From assembly GCA_947063855.1 (NCBI GenBank), contig CAMSTW010000018.1, positions 1 through 47,151 on the forward strand: DNA of 47,151 nt, read 5' to 3'. Positions 7,861 through 16,655 of this stretch are shown here, piece after piece (the stretch's first letter is position 1; the number at the start of each line of letters is the position of its first letter). A model generated the notes under the pieces. The model had not been told where the DNA came from. It did no database searches and worked only from the letters and a program-made list of their open reading frames with translations. The position numbers and the translations under genes are program-made. The stretch comes from an uncultured Dorea sp. Its GTDB lineage: Bacteria > Bacillota > Clostridia > Lachnospirales > Lachnospiraceae.

Positions 7861-8452
7861 TGAGGCGCCCGAGACTTCTGAGGAGCTTAAGATCCCGTCG
7901 ATAGAGAGCCTCAGAGAAGAGCTCGCCAGAGAAGAATCGAAGCACGGTTTCCGTAGGACACTCTGGAATATAGCGGGGGTACTGGTGGTGATTGCAGCCA
8001 TATCGGCGCTGATGGCAACCAGATTGTTCGTACTGATCCGCATCAACGGAAACAGTATGGAGCCTACCCTTGAGAGTGGAGAGATTGTATTCCTCAGGCA
8101 GACGAAAGAGATTGAGATGGGGGACTTGGTGGGGTTCTATTACGGAGGAAGAATACTTCTGAAGCGTGCCATCGGGGACGCAGGAGATTATATAGATATA
8201 GACCAGGAAGGTAACGTGTATGTCAACGGTGAGAAGATTGATGAACCGTATCTGGATAAGAAGGATCTGGGGAAATGTGAATTAGAATTCCCCTATCAAG
8301 TGCCAAGGGGGATGATCTTCGTGCTGGGAGACAACAGGACAGTATCAATAGACAGCCGGATCAAGTCAATCGGATGTGTGGAGAGAGACCAGATAGTCGG
8401 CAGAGTAGCATTCAGGGCGTGGCCGCTGGCGCGCATGGGAATTATGCACTAG
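7853..8452 (+). CDS. lepB: Signal peptidase I (Ser/Lys type)
   Basis: The 199-aa product is a type I signal peptidase with one N-terminal membrane helix (about 37-60) and an extracellular catalytic domain. The catalytic serine is Ser68 in NGNSMEPTL. The general-base lysine is Lys104 in RILLKRAIG. The family box GDNRTVSIDSR is also present. The ATG at 7853 is preferred over GTG/ATG codons at 7844 and 7847 because it follows GGGTG at a suitable distance. Dedicated signal peptidases are common in sortase pilus clusters, where they act on, or help assemble, pilus subunits. Here it directly precedes the adhesin gene, whose N-terminal signal is long and unusual. A second, different signal peptidase ends the locus at 21594. 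Confidence 0.92.
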   Translation: MANEAPETSEELKIPSIESLREELAREESKHGFRRTLWNIAGVLVVIAAISALMATRLFVLIRINGNSMEPTLESGEIVFLRQTKEIEMGDLVGFYYGGRILLKRAIGDAGDYIDIDQEGNVYVNGEKIDEPYLDKKDLGKCELEFPYQVPRGMIFVLGDNRTVSIDSRIKSIGCVERDQIVGRVAFRAWPLARMGIMH

Positions 8453-8464
8453 GAAGGTGAGAAG

Positions 8465-11400
8465 ATGCAGGAACTTGTGAGAGAATATTTAGGAGAGTTA
8501 AGAGGTAAGCAGAAGAAGCGCAGGCGAGTCGGCATGATCGTTGCGGCATTTGCGGTTATCATAGTCGGCGGCGTCATCTGGGGCCTGATACAGTCAGGAA
8601 TTGCCATGACGGGCGAACCCAGATGCGGATTGGAAGAGCACACCCACAGCGACGCCTGCTATACGAGCACACTGGTATGCGGACAGGGAGAGAGTGGGGG
8701 GCATCAGCACACAGATGCCTGCTATGAGACACAGAGTACACTGGTATGCGGTCTGGAAGAATCCGAACCGACAGAGGAGTCCGAGGGACACGTACACGGC
8801 GAAGAGTGCTACGCAACTGAGCAGGTGCTGGTATGCGGACAGGAAGAGAGCGCAGGACACACGCACACAGACGGATGCTACGAGAATCAGCAGACATGCG
8901 GTAAAGAAGAGCATATCCACAATGATTACTGCTACATCGACACCAACGCAGACGTGGAAGACGCAGCAGCCTGGGATGCACAGTACAAGGATGTTGAGTG
9001 GAAAGAAGCCTGGGGCGAGGATCTGGTAACAGCAGCGAAGGCACAGGTTGGATATAAAGAGAGTACGAAGAACTACACGGTTGCAGAAGACGGAAGCCAC
9101 AAGGGCTATACCCGTTACGGCCAGTTTGTCGGAGACGTTTACACAGACTGGGATGCACCGTTTGTCAACTTCTGTATGCACTATGCGAGACTAGAAACGT
9201 CAAACCTGTTCCCGAACGAGAAGGTAACAGCAGAGTGGTATGACAAGTTCGTTCAGGCTGATGAGAACAATCAGAACTACATTACCGCACCGGAAGGATA
9301 TGAGCCGAAGGCGGGAGATCTTATCTTCTTTAATAAGGAAGGAGAAGAGACGGCGTTCCAGATGGGAGTAGTTTCTTCCTATAATAATGAGAAGCATGAG
9401 ATTGAAGTAATTGAAGGAAACAGCGGTAACGAGGTTAAGGAAAATAAATACGATGCAGGAGATGAGCATATCGCTTCTTACTTGATGATCAGTGAGCTTG
9501 AGAAGGCTTACAAGGATAACAAGGAGGAGAAGGCTCCGGCAGAGGAAGCAGCGCCGGAAACTCCGGCAGACGAGGCGGTAACAGAAGAGACGCCGGAAGA
9601 GACAGCCGAACAGGCAGAGACTCCTGCATACGAAGAGAAGTATGAAGACGATACAATCGTAATCAATGTATCGGCAGCAGAGGGAGTTGTTCCTGAAGGG
9701 GCAGAATTATCTGTTACACCGATCGAGCAGAAAGAAGTAACCAGGGAAATGTCTGACGAAGAGGCAGCAGAGGTAGAGAAGGTCAATGAACAGTATGAAC
9801 TGACGAACCAGAAGCTGTTAGAGGAGAGTGAGAAGAAGCAGGAGACACTGGAAGGATTCCTTGCATATGATATCTGCTTTATCGTGGACGGCGAAGAGGT
9901 AGAGCCAAGCGGTGACGTTAAGGTGACTATGGACTTCAAGGAAGCCACCAAGCCGGAAGGAGTATCCGAGAATGCGACGGTTGCGGTAAATCATCTGAAA
10001 GAAGATGAGAATGCAGCGGATGGAATTAAGGTTGAGGATTTAACGGAGAAAGAAGATACTACGATTGCTACGGCAGAGGCGGATGCTTCGGTTGAGAAGG
10101 TAGAATTGGTTACAGATGGATTTTCAACATTTGTAATTACTTGGATATATGGGAATGACGATTGGGAGCAGGTTTATTCACCTAAAATGCAGATTGAGTA
10201 TGTTGATCCTGATAAAAAGCCTATACCATATAATGGGGATATAACGTTTACAATTAATAAAGATTCTGTTGTGAATTTAGAAGAGAAGATTTCAAATACG
10301 ATTAAAGTTGGAGATGACTACTATAAATATGATGCTGTTAATGTGATTAAGCCAGAAACAAATGAAGAGCATAGTGTTGTAAGTGTTAAAGTTCAAGAAA
10401 GAGAGTGGGGATTTGCTAAAGTTATATTTTGCGATTTGGCTGGAAATGATTATTCTTATGGGGCGCAGGAAGTTGAGGAAGGGCGTGTTAAATTACAACT
10501 GATATATCATAAAGCTGGTGCCATATTAATAGAAGATGATATTGTTCAAAGCGGTAATATAAAAGTTGAAGGCGGAGAGTCAATATTAAATCAAACAGAA
10601 TATCAAAATAAGACGTTTAGGTACGTATGGAAGAAACAAATAAATGGAATGTCGTATGAAGAGGTACAAACAATTATATATGAAAACAAAATGACCAATA
10701 TCAGTGATGATGGTAAATCGCTTAATATTGCGCTGGATAAGGGAGCATTGAATAGTGAACGAGAATCTGTAAATTACAAAGTTGAATTACAGATATACGA
10801 TAATGAGGGTAATAAGATTTATTCTGTTGAATCGGATCCATTTCCAGTTAAGTATTATAGTGAAGTACAAAATGGAGGTTTTGAAAATCCGCCGTTGATA
10901 CCGGATTCTAGTAGGTTCCATTGGGTGTCCGCAGAAGAAGTGGATGGTTGGCACACTACGGCATCGAATAATGAAATAGAAATATTATGTCCGGTGCCGG
11001 GAAGTAATTTGGTCTTTCCTGGGATTAATGGATATGGTGAAAATGCAATACCTGCTGCAGAGGGTAAACAATTTGCAGAAATAAATGGTCATGAAGTTCA
11101 TGGCGCATTATATCAGGATGTGCTTACTATTAAGGGTATTCCGTTAAATTATTATTTTTCTCATAGAGCACGTGCAAATGCTGGTGTAATACCAGGAACA
11201 AATAAAATGTATGTAGTTATAATGCCGACAAAGGCTGCGCTCGTTGGGGGAGTAAACGGAGGAGTAATAGACACAAGAGCCGAAGTGCTGAGTGTAGTGA
11301 ATGGTTTAGAAGCCGATTCTAATAATGTAGAAGAAGGGATATACAAAGATGGAATATATGTGAGGCTGTTTACGACAAGGACAGAATGGGTAGATTATCA

Positions 11401-12898
11401 GGATGAATATATTCCCACAGATAGTTTAACTAGATTCTTCTTCGTTAGTGCTGAAGAGAAAGATCCGACAATGGGAAATTATCTAGATAATGTTTGGTTT
11501 GGTCAAGATATACCAGTACCTAGCTCAAATAAGTTTAATTTAAGAATTGAGAAAACTGTTGCTAATTTAAGTTCAGAGAGTCTTGATGAACTAAAAAACA
11601 AATTGTACTTTAGTATCGAAGTTAAAGATTCTGAAGGGAACCTTGTTAATGATACGACAAAAACCAGTAATTTGCTACAAGGAAAAGTTGTAACTTTAAA
11701 GGCAAAGAATATGACATGGGTTCCTAATGCGGATGGAACTGTCACAGGTACTTTCGATTATACAGATAATCAGATAGAAGGGACATATACAATCTCTGTA
11801 GTTGAGAAGGAAGAAAAACTAGATGGTTATACTGTAACTTCCACAAGCGAGAATACAGTAACTAGTCTTGGTGGAAGTCAGGTAAAAACGGAAGGTAGTA
11901 CTGATATAAAAGTTGGAAGCAAACAAGCGGTAGAGGTCGCTTTTAACAATGCTTATGAAGTCGAACAGACTGAGCCAGATAAAGTGAAAGATATACTCTT
12001 TACAAAAATCTGGGAGGATTTTAATAATGAGTATGAAAAACGACCAGAAACGCTACAGGTAAAGTTGGTTGGCAGTATAAACGGGGTGTCTCTAACACCA
12101 ACTCAATTAGAAGAATTGAAAGTAGATGTGAATTCGTTAACTCAAACGATTACTGGTAAGTCGGGGTGGAGACATACATGGGTAAATATTCCTGTGTATT
12201 ATGGCAAAGATAAAACTCTTATCAATTGGTCAGTAGAGGAAATGCTTACAAATGAAGATGCGGCATCCTATACACAAAAGCTGACAGAGGAACCAGAAGA
12301 ATTTGCTTCATTATTAGATAATGGAGATTCAGATACGGAGGATAAAGAGAGTGAAGAACTTTTTATTACAAATGTTCTGGATAATGATGAGTTAAGAGAT
12401 TGGAGAATGGTAAAGCATAGTTCAAGTAGTCGTGAGAAAACACTAGATGGCGCGATGTTTGAATTAGAGAAAAGTTCACAATCACTTCTTGAAGTAAATA
12501 AGACAAATGTTATTGCAAAAGGTGAATCAGATTCAAACGGTAATATTGAGTGGGAACCAACAGATTCGTCAAAGAATTGGGAAACTGTGAAAAAGGAGTT
12601 GAACGGAGAATATATAATCCGTGAGACTAAAGCCCCAGTAGGATATTCCCTTAGTAATACAGCATGGAAGATAGAATTTGTTAATGGTATTCCAAATATA
12701 AATGGAAATCAAAACAATATAGATAAAGATAAAGCAGATGGAAAGATTGTATTCTATATTGGAAATACCGCTTTATATGCACTTCCAGATGCAGGCGGTT
12801 CCGGAGTCTACTGGTATATGTTCAGTGGCATCCTGCTCATGGCAGGGGCAGCACTGATAACATATAAAAAAAGGTGCAGGGAGGTGCTGAGAAGTTAA
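8465..12898 (+). CDS. Large modular pilus adhesin (tip-type) with LPDAG sorting signal
   Basis: The 1477-aa surface protein has these parts. A signal/anchor helix spans about 21-45. Five C-x(4-13)-HxH-x3-CY units span 54-157. An NlpC/P60- or CHAP-like domain (about 185-345) has Asp230 (DWDAPFVNFC) where the catalytic Cys is expected and Gln299 (FQMGVV) where His is expected, so it is probably inactive. An E/A/P-rich linker lies at about 350-395, then beta-rich modules. A galactose-binding-like domain (about 803-1017) begins NGGFENPPL. CnaB-like domains start near 1024 and 1178. A prealbumin-like domain carries YIIRETKAPVGYS, an isopeptide E-box. The sorting signal is LPDAG (1440-1444) with a helix and basic tail. 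It is probably the pilus tip subunit linked by the sortases at 14715 and 15738. Codons turn AT-rich from about 10085 to about 12780. Confidence 0.88.
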   Translation: MQELVREYLGELRGKQKKRRRVGMIVAAFAVIIVGGVIWGLIQSGIAMTGEPRCGLEEHTHSDACYTSTLVCGQGESGGHQHTDACYETQSTLVCGLEESEPTEESEGHVHGEECYATEQVLVCGQEESAGHTHTDGCYENQQTCGKEEHIHNDYCYIDTNADVEDAAAWDAQYKDVEWKEAWGEDLVTAAKAQVGYKESTKNYTVAEDGSHKGYTRYGQFVGDVYTDWDAPFVNFCMHYARLETSNLFPNEKVTAEWYDKFVQADENNQNYITAPEGYEPKAGDLIFFNKEGEETAFQMGVVSSYNNEKHEIEVIEGNSGNEVKENKYDAGDEHIASYLMISELEKAYKDNKEEKAPAEEAAPETPADEAVTEETPEETAEQAETPAYEEKYEDDTIVINVSAAEGVVPEGAELSVTPIEQKEVTREMSDEEAAEVEKVNEQYELTNQKLLEESEKKQETLEGFLAYDICFIVDGEEVEPSGDVKVTMDFKEATKPEGVSENATVAVNHLKEDENAADGIKVEDLTEKEDTTIATAEADASVEKVELVTDGFSTFVITWIYGNDDWEQVYSPKMQIEYVDPDKKPIPYNGDITFTINKDSVVNLEEKISNTIKVGDDYYKYDAVNVIKPETNEEHSVVSVKVQEREWGFAKVIFCDLAGNDYSYGAQEVEEGRVKLQLIYHKAGAILIEDDIVQSGNIKVEGGESILNQTEYQNKTFRYVWKKQINGMSYEEVQTIIYENKMTNISDDGKSLNIALDKGALNSERESVNYKVELQIYDNEGNKIYSVESDPFPVKYYSEVQNGGFENPPLIPDSSRFHWVSAEEVDGWHTTASNNEIEILCPVPGSNLVFPGINGYGENAIPAAEGKQFAEINGHEVHGALYQDVLTIKGIPLNYYFSHRARANAGVIPGTNKMYVVIMPTKAALVGGVNGGVIDTRAEVLSVVNGLEADSNNVEEGIYKDGIYVRLFTTRTEWVDYQDEYIPTDSLTRFFFVSAEEKDPTMGNYLDNVWFGQDIPVPSSNKFNLRIEKTVANLSSESLDELKNKLYFSIEVKDSEGNLVNDTTKTSNLLQGKVVTLKAKNMTWVPNADGTVTGTFDYTDNQIEGTYTISVVEKEEKLDGYTVTSTSENTVTSLGGSQVKTEGSTDIKVGSKQAVEVAFNNAYEVEQTEPDKVKDILFTKIWEDFNNEYEKRPETLQVKLVGSINGVSLTPTQLEELKVDVNSLTQTITGKSGWRHTWVNIPVYYGKDKTLINWSVEEMLTNEDAASYTQKLTEEPEEFASLLDNGDSDTEDKESEELFITNVLDNDELRDWRMVKHSSSSREKTLDGAMFELEKSSQSLLEVNKTNVIAKGESDSNGNIEWEPTDSSKNWETVKKELNGEYIIRETKAPVGYSLSNTAWKIEFVNGIPNINGNQNNIDKDKADGKIVFYIGNTALYALPDAGGSGVYWYMFSGILLMAGAALITYKKRCREVLRS

Positions 12899-13029
12899 AG
12901 TATGAATGAACTTTTTAGCGGCACTTACACCGCAAAATGAGTGCGTGATTAGCACTAAAAAGTAACCCGTGTGCCATACACGCACACATAACCAATCAAA
13001 AACCATAAAAGGGAAAAGGAGAGAAAAAA
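12899..13029 (+). other. Structured leader before the major pilin gene
   Basis: The gap holds nested inverted repeats: CTTTTTAG (12911-12918) with CTAAAAAG (12955-12962), and inside them GCACT (12921-12925) with AGTGC (12940-12944). No T tract follows, so a simple terminator is unlikely. A GGGAAAAGGAG ribosome binding site follows at about 13011-13021. It may set pilin translation or mRNA stability. Confidence 0.4.
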
Positions 13030-14523
13030 ATGAAGAAATTCAAGAAGATTTTTGCAGTGTTATTGACACTGGCTATGGTTTTAGGAATGAGCATGACATC
13101 ATTTGCAGCACAACCTCAGAAGACTGATTCAAAAGAGGTTACAGTTGAGGGTGTTGATGACACAACACTTTATGCATATCAGATTATTGATGCAAAGTAT
13201 GAAGGAGCAGGATTCGTAGGATATGAATGGACTGATTTTTCTGGTAAAACTGGGGATGTAACGTTTGATGCATCTGGAAACGTGATTGGATTGGATAGCG
13301 ACTTCATTACCAATCTGGCAAAAAAAGCTGGAAATAGTGAAAAGAATGAGTTCACAAATGGATCTAAGTTAGAAGTTGGAACATGGATGATTCTCGCCGT
13401 TCCAAGTAGTAATAATGAGACGGTTTATAATCCGATGATTGTCAGTGTTTATTATACTGTAGACGGCGTACAGGTGTCTAGTGTAGATGCTGCTGCTGAT
13501 AATTGGGACCTTGGTTCAACAGGAGCATTTGCAAAGTCTTCTGATATTACTGGAACAGTAGACAAAAAAGTAGATGCTGATGATAAAGATGCAGCAGTAG
13601 GAAGCGTTGTTCGGTTTACACTTACAGGAACAATTCCTTCATACAGTGCAGAATATGTTGATCCGGTATATACATTAAAGGATACGATTGTCAGAGGATT
13701 GGAGTATAAAGTAGATGATGAGCATCCAATTACAGTTAAGGTGGGTGGAGTAGCTACAGCTAAGGCAAATTATAACTTAACAGGTCCTGCGAATAATACT
13801 TTTAGTGTTGCATTCACTTCTGCCTATATTAGTAGTCTTGCAGCAGAAACAGATGATGCTCGTGCAGTTGAAATCACATATTATGCAACGGTTACAGAAG
13901 ATGCTATTACATCAGCAGGTCAGAATAATGTAACGTTAGAGTATTCTAGAACACCAGGTGAAGATGGGACAGCAGAGACAAACCCGAAGACCGAATATAC
14001 TTATACATTTGGATTCGATGGTGTACTTAACAAAGTAGATGGAGATGGCAAGATTCTTGAAGGAGCAACATTCACACTCTACGACGATTTAAGTTTTGTA
14101 GATGAAAATGTGGTAGATACTTACACAACAATAGACAGTAATTCTGATAAAATCGTATTTAATGGATTAGATGCTGATAAGACTTACTATTTGAAAGAGA
14201 CAGCGGCACCAAGCGGATATACAATTAATGAAACAGTTTATACAGTTACTTTCGAAAATATTGTGTATAACAAAGGGACTGCAACTTATGATGTAAAAGT
14301 AACTTATCAGGATGCACAAGGAAATCTAGTTGAAAAGACTGCTACGAATATAACTTATGGAGAGTCAGCTACAACACCTGCTGACAGCGTTGTTAACCTT
14401 ACAATCGGTTCACTTCCATCAACCGGTGGTATCGGTACTACGATCTTCACAATCGGTGGATGTGCGATCATGATCATCGCAGCAGCATTATTCTTCGCAA
14501 GCCGCAGAAAGGCCGCAAAATAG
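13030..14523 (+). CDS. Major pilin, isopeptide-forming, LPSTG anchored
   Basis: The 497-aa product has a signal peptide (about 1-27, ending SFAA). An N-terminal domain is followed by a fimbrial isopeptide domain that starts near TGTVDKKVDADD (lysines 179-180) and by a C-terminal CnaB/SpaA-like domain with the E-box YYLKETAAPSGY (Glu near 390). It ends in LPSTG (462-466), a hydrophobic helix and RRKAAK. This is the shaft subunit polymerised by class C sortases. The usual VYPK pilin motif is not evident; PMIVSVYYTVDG sits at about that place, and the linking lysine may instead be in AFAKSSD. Its central codons are AT-rich like the adhesin interior, while both ends match the surrounding operon. 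Confidence 0.92.
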   Translation: MKKFKKIFAVLLTLAMVLGMSMTSFAAQPQKTDSKEVTVEGVDDTTLYAYQIIDAKYEGAGFVGYEWTDFSGKTGDVTFDASGNVIGLDSDFITNLAKKAGNSEKNEFTNGSKLEVGTWMILAVPSSNNETVYNPMIVSVYYTVDGVQVSSVDAAADNWDLGSTGAFAKSSDITGTVDKKVDADDKDAAVGSVVRFTLTGTIPSYSAEYVDPVYTLKDTIVRGLEYKVDDEHPITVKVGGVATAKANYNLTGPANNTFSVAFTSAYISSLAAETDDARAVEITYYATVTEDAITSAGQNNVTLEYSRTPGEDGTAETNPKTEYTYTFGFDGVLNKVDGDGKILEGATFTLYDDLSFVDENVVDTYTTIDSNSDKIVFNGLDADKTYYLKETAAPSGYTINETVYTVTFENIVYNKGTATYDVKVTYQDAQGNLVEKTATNITYGESATTPADSVVNLTIGSLPSTGGIGTTIFTIGGCAIMIIAAALFFASRRKAAK

Positions 14524-14610
14524 TCTAAGCCGATAAAAGAACAAGAATTACTTAAGGGCAGACCAGAAGTAAGATAAAGCCATACAAAAAGAGGACACAT
14601 ATTTTAGATT

Positions 14611-14637
14611 TCCGGGGCGATACGCCATCGCCCCGGA
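14611..14637 (+). other. GC-rich hairpin between pilin and sortase genes
   Basis: A perfect 11-bp stem, TCCGGGGCGAT (14611-14621) with ATCGCCCCGGA (14627-14637), closes a 5-nt loop. There is no T run after it, so it is not a standard terminator. It could protect the 3' end of a processed pilin message or pause transcription, giving more pilin than sortase. The rest of the 190-nt gap shows nothing else clear. Confidence 0.6.
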
Positions 14638-14714
14638 ATTACCAACAAGAAACAGCAACAATCAGAGCGATTAAGTGTTCAGGCAACACAGATACAACAA
14701 CAAGGAGAGTCCGG

Positions 14715-15731
14715 ATGAGAAAGAAAACGAGTAAAATTCTTATATCGATCTTATTTTTAGCCGGCTTGTCCTTGCTGCTGTATCCATTTATATCCAACCA
14801 GTGGAACAATTACAGACAGAAACGTTTGATCAGCAGTTATGATGAGGTAGTAGCCGAGAAGGAAGCGGCGGGCCTGATCGATTATCCCGCAGAGTGGGAA
14901 CAGGCGGCAAGCTACAATAACGCCTTACTTCCAAGCATCCTTCCGGATTCCTTCGCCGTAGCGGAGGCGTCGGAAGAGGATGAGGGCTACATGTCCTGTC
15001 TCAACATTGCCGGGGACGGCATCATGGGAACGGTGGAGATTCCGAAGATCAAGATCAGTCTTCCCATCTTCCACACCACCAATGATGATGTCCTGGAGAT
15101 GGCGGCAGGCCACCTGGAAGGAAGCTCCCTTCCAGTGGGCGGGGAGAACACCCACGCAGTCATTTCCGCACATAGAGGACTTCCCAGCGCGGCGCTGTTC
15201 ACGGATCTGGATAAGTTGGAAGAAGGAGACCATTTCCTCCTTAAGATTTTAGACGACACCCTCTGCTACGAGGTGGACCAGATCACGGTCATAGAGCCGG
15301 AGGAGACGGAGGCGCTGGCAGTGGAGCAGGGGATGGATCTGGTAACACTTCTGACCTGTACCCCCTACGGGGTGAACAGCCACCGATTGTTGGTACGGGG
15401 ACACAGAGTTCCCTATGTACCGGAGGAGATCAAGGATGAGAACCTGCCGCTGAGCAACATGAGCTTCCATACCAGCTATCTGTTATGGGTGATTGTGGGG
15501 ATACTGATCACGGTCGGATTCATACTCTTCTTATATAAGAGGGAGAAGAAGCTGGCGAAGAAGGTGCAGGAGACGAAGCTTCCGGGAAATGAGGCAGATG
15601 CGCCAAAGACACCGGAGGAAGCGCAGGAAGGCGTAAGAGACGGGGCCGGGGCGCAGGATGAAGCGCAGGAAGGTATGAGAAGCGGATCCGGGACGCAGGA
15701 TGGAGCGCTGGAAAAACCACAGGGAGAGTAG
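14715..15731 (+). CDS. srtC: Class C (pilus) sortase 1
   Basis: The 338-aa product is a membrane transpeptidase that cleaves LPxTG-type signals and joins pilin subunits through a lysine. It has an N-terminal membrane helix (about 8-25), a sortase barrel and a C-terminal membrane helix (about 254-275) typical of class C. Catalytic residues are His153 (SAHRGLPSA), Cys215 (TLLTCTPYG) and Arg224 (NSHRLL). PDSF near 77-80 sits where the class C lid motif lies. Beyond the second helix it has an added cytoplasmic tail with two 14-aa repeats (303-330, AQEGVRDGAGAQDE type), which is not usual for the family. It is followed closely by a second sortase gene. Confidence 0.93.
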   Translation: MRKKTSKILISILFLAGLSLLLYPFISNQWNNYRQKRLISSYDEVVAEKEAAGLIDYPAEWEQAASYNNALLPSILPDSFAVAEASEEDEGYMSCLNIAGDGIMGTVEIPKIKISLPIFHTTNDDVLEMAAGHLEGSSLPVGGENTHAVISAHRGLPSAALFTDLDKLEEGDHFLLKILDDTLCYEVDQITVIEPEETEALAVEQGMDLVTLLTCTPYGVNSHRLLVRGHRVPYVPEEIKDENLPLSNMSFHTSYLLWVIVGILITVGFILFLYKREKKLAKKVQETKLPGNEADAPKTPEEAQEGVRDGAGAQDEAQEGMRSGSGTQDGALEKPQGE

Positions 15732-15737
15732 AGAGAC

Positions 15738-16655
15738 ATGAAGAGGAAGATCACATCATTTCTATTCGGGCTGCTGTTCCTGGTGGGATTCGGGATACTT
15801 GCCTATCCGACTATCTCCAACCAGTGGAACACCTACCGCCAGTCGAGACTGATTTCCAATTACGACGACGCGGTGAGCCAGATGACGGAAGAGGATTTCG
15901 AGGATGCATGGGCGGCAGCCAGAAGCTATAACCAGACATTTTCACAGAACAGTATTCGAAGTGATGTATTCGGCGTCGAGGAGGCGGAGGATATCCGCCA
16001 GACGGCGTACTGGCAGGTCTTAAACGCCGCGGGAGACGGCATCATGGGATACATCACGATACCGAAGATCAATATCAAGTTAGGTATCTATCATGGAACA
16101 GACACGGATGTGCTGGAGACAGGGGTAGGCCACTTAAACGGCACGAAGCTTCCGGTGGGCGGCGAGAGTAACCACAGCGTCCTGTCGGCACACAGGGGAC
16201 TCCCAAGCGCGAAGCTTTTCACCGATATCGACCAGATGGGCAAGGGCGACAGGTTCTATCTTCATATCCTTGACGAGGATATGGCTTACGAGGTGGATCA
16301 GATCCACCCCATGGTCGACAAGGATGATATCGACGCGCTGGAGGAGGCGCTGAAGGTAGAGGAGGGCGCGGACTATGTGACTTTATTTACCTGCACGCCC
16401 TACGGCGTGAACAGCCACCGGCTGTTGGTGCGGGGGCATCGGGTTCCTTATGACGGGGAGCTTGAGTCGACGCCTGTGGATTCCATGGTACAGGCCATTC
16501 AGAACTATTATATGTTATACCTGCTGCTGGGCCTTGGAGTGACAGCGCTGATCATCCTCATCATGCGCCGCGTCATGGGGCCTAAGAAAGGGAAGCAGAC
16601 CGAAGTGCAGCAGTTTGTGCAGGAGCAAGAGGACCGTAAGGAGGGAAAGAGTTGA
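15738..16655 (+). CDS. srtC: Class C (pilus) sortase 2
   Basis: The 305-aa product closely resembles the preceding sortase, sharing QW-NxYRQxRLIS, NAAGDGIMG and PYGVNSHRLLVRGHRVPY. Catalytic residues are His152 (SAHRGLPSA), Cys219 (TLFTCTPYG) and Arg228. It has helices at the N-terminus (about 6-24) and C-terminus (about 245-265), as in class C. The tandem arrangement suggests duplication with division of labour, for example one enzyme for shaft polymerisation and one for adding the LPDAG adhesin; the sequence does not say which. It starts 6 nt after the previous stop and overlaps the next gene by 4 nt. Confidence 0.93.
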   Translation: MKRKITSFLFGLLFLVGFGILAYPTISNQWNTYRQSRLISNYDDAVSQMTEEDFEDAWAAARSYNQTFSQNSIRSDVFGVEEAEDIRQTAYWQVLNAAGDGIMGYITIPKINIKLGIYHGTDTDVLETGVGHLNGTKLPVGGESNHSVLSAHRGLPSAKLFTDIDQMGKGDRFYLHILDEDMAYEVDQIHPMVDKDDIDALEEALKVEEGADYVTLFTCTPYGVNSHRLLVRGHRVPYDGELESTPVDSMVQAIQNYYMLYLLLGLGVTALIILIMRRVMGPKKGKQTEVQQFVQEQEDRKEGKS

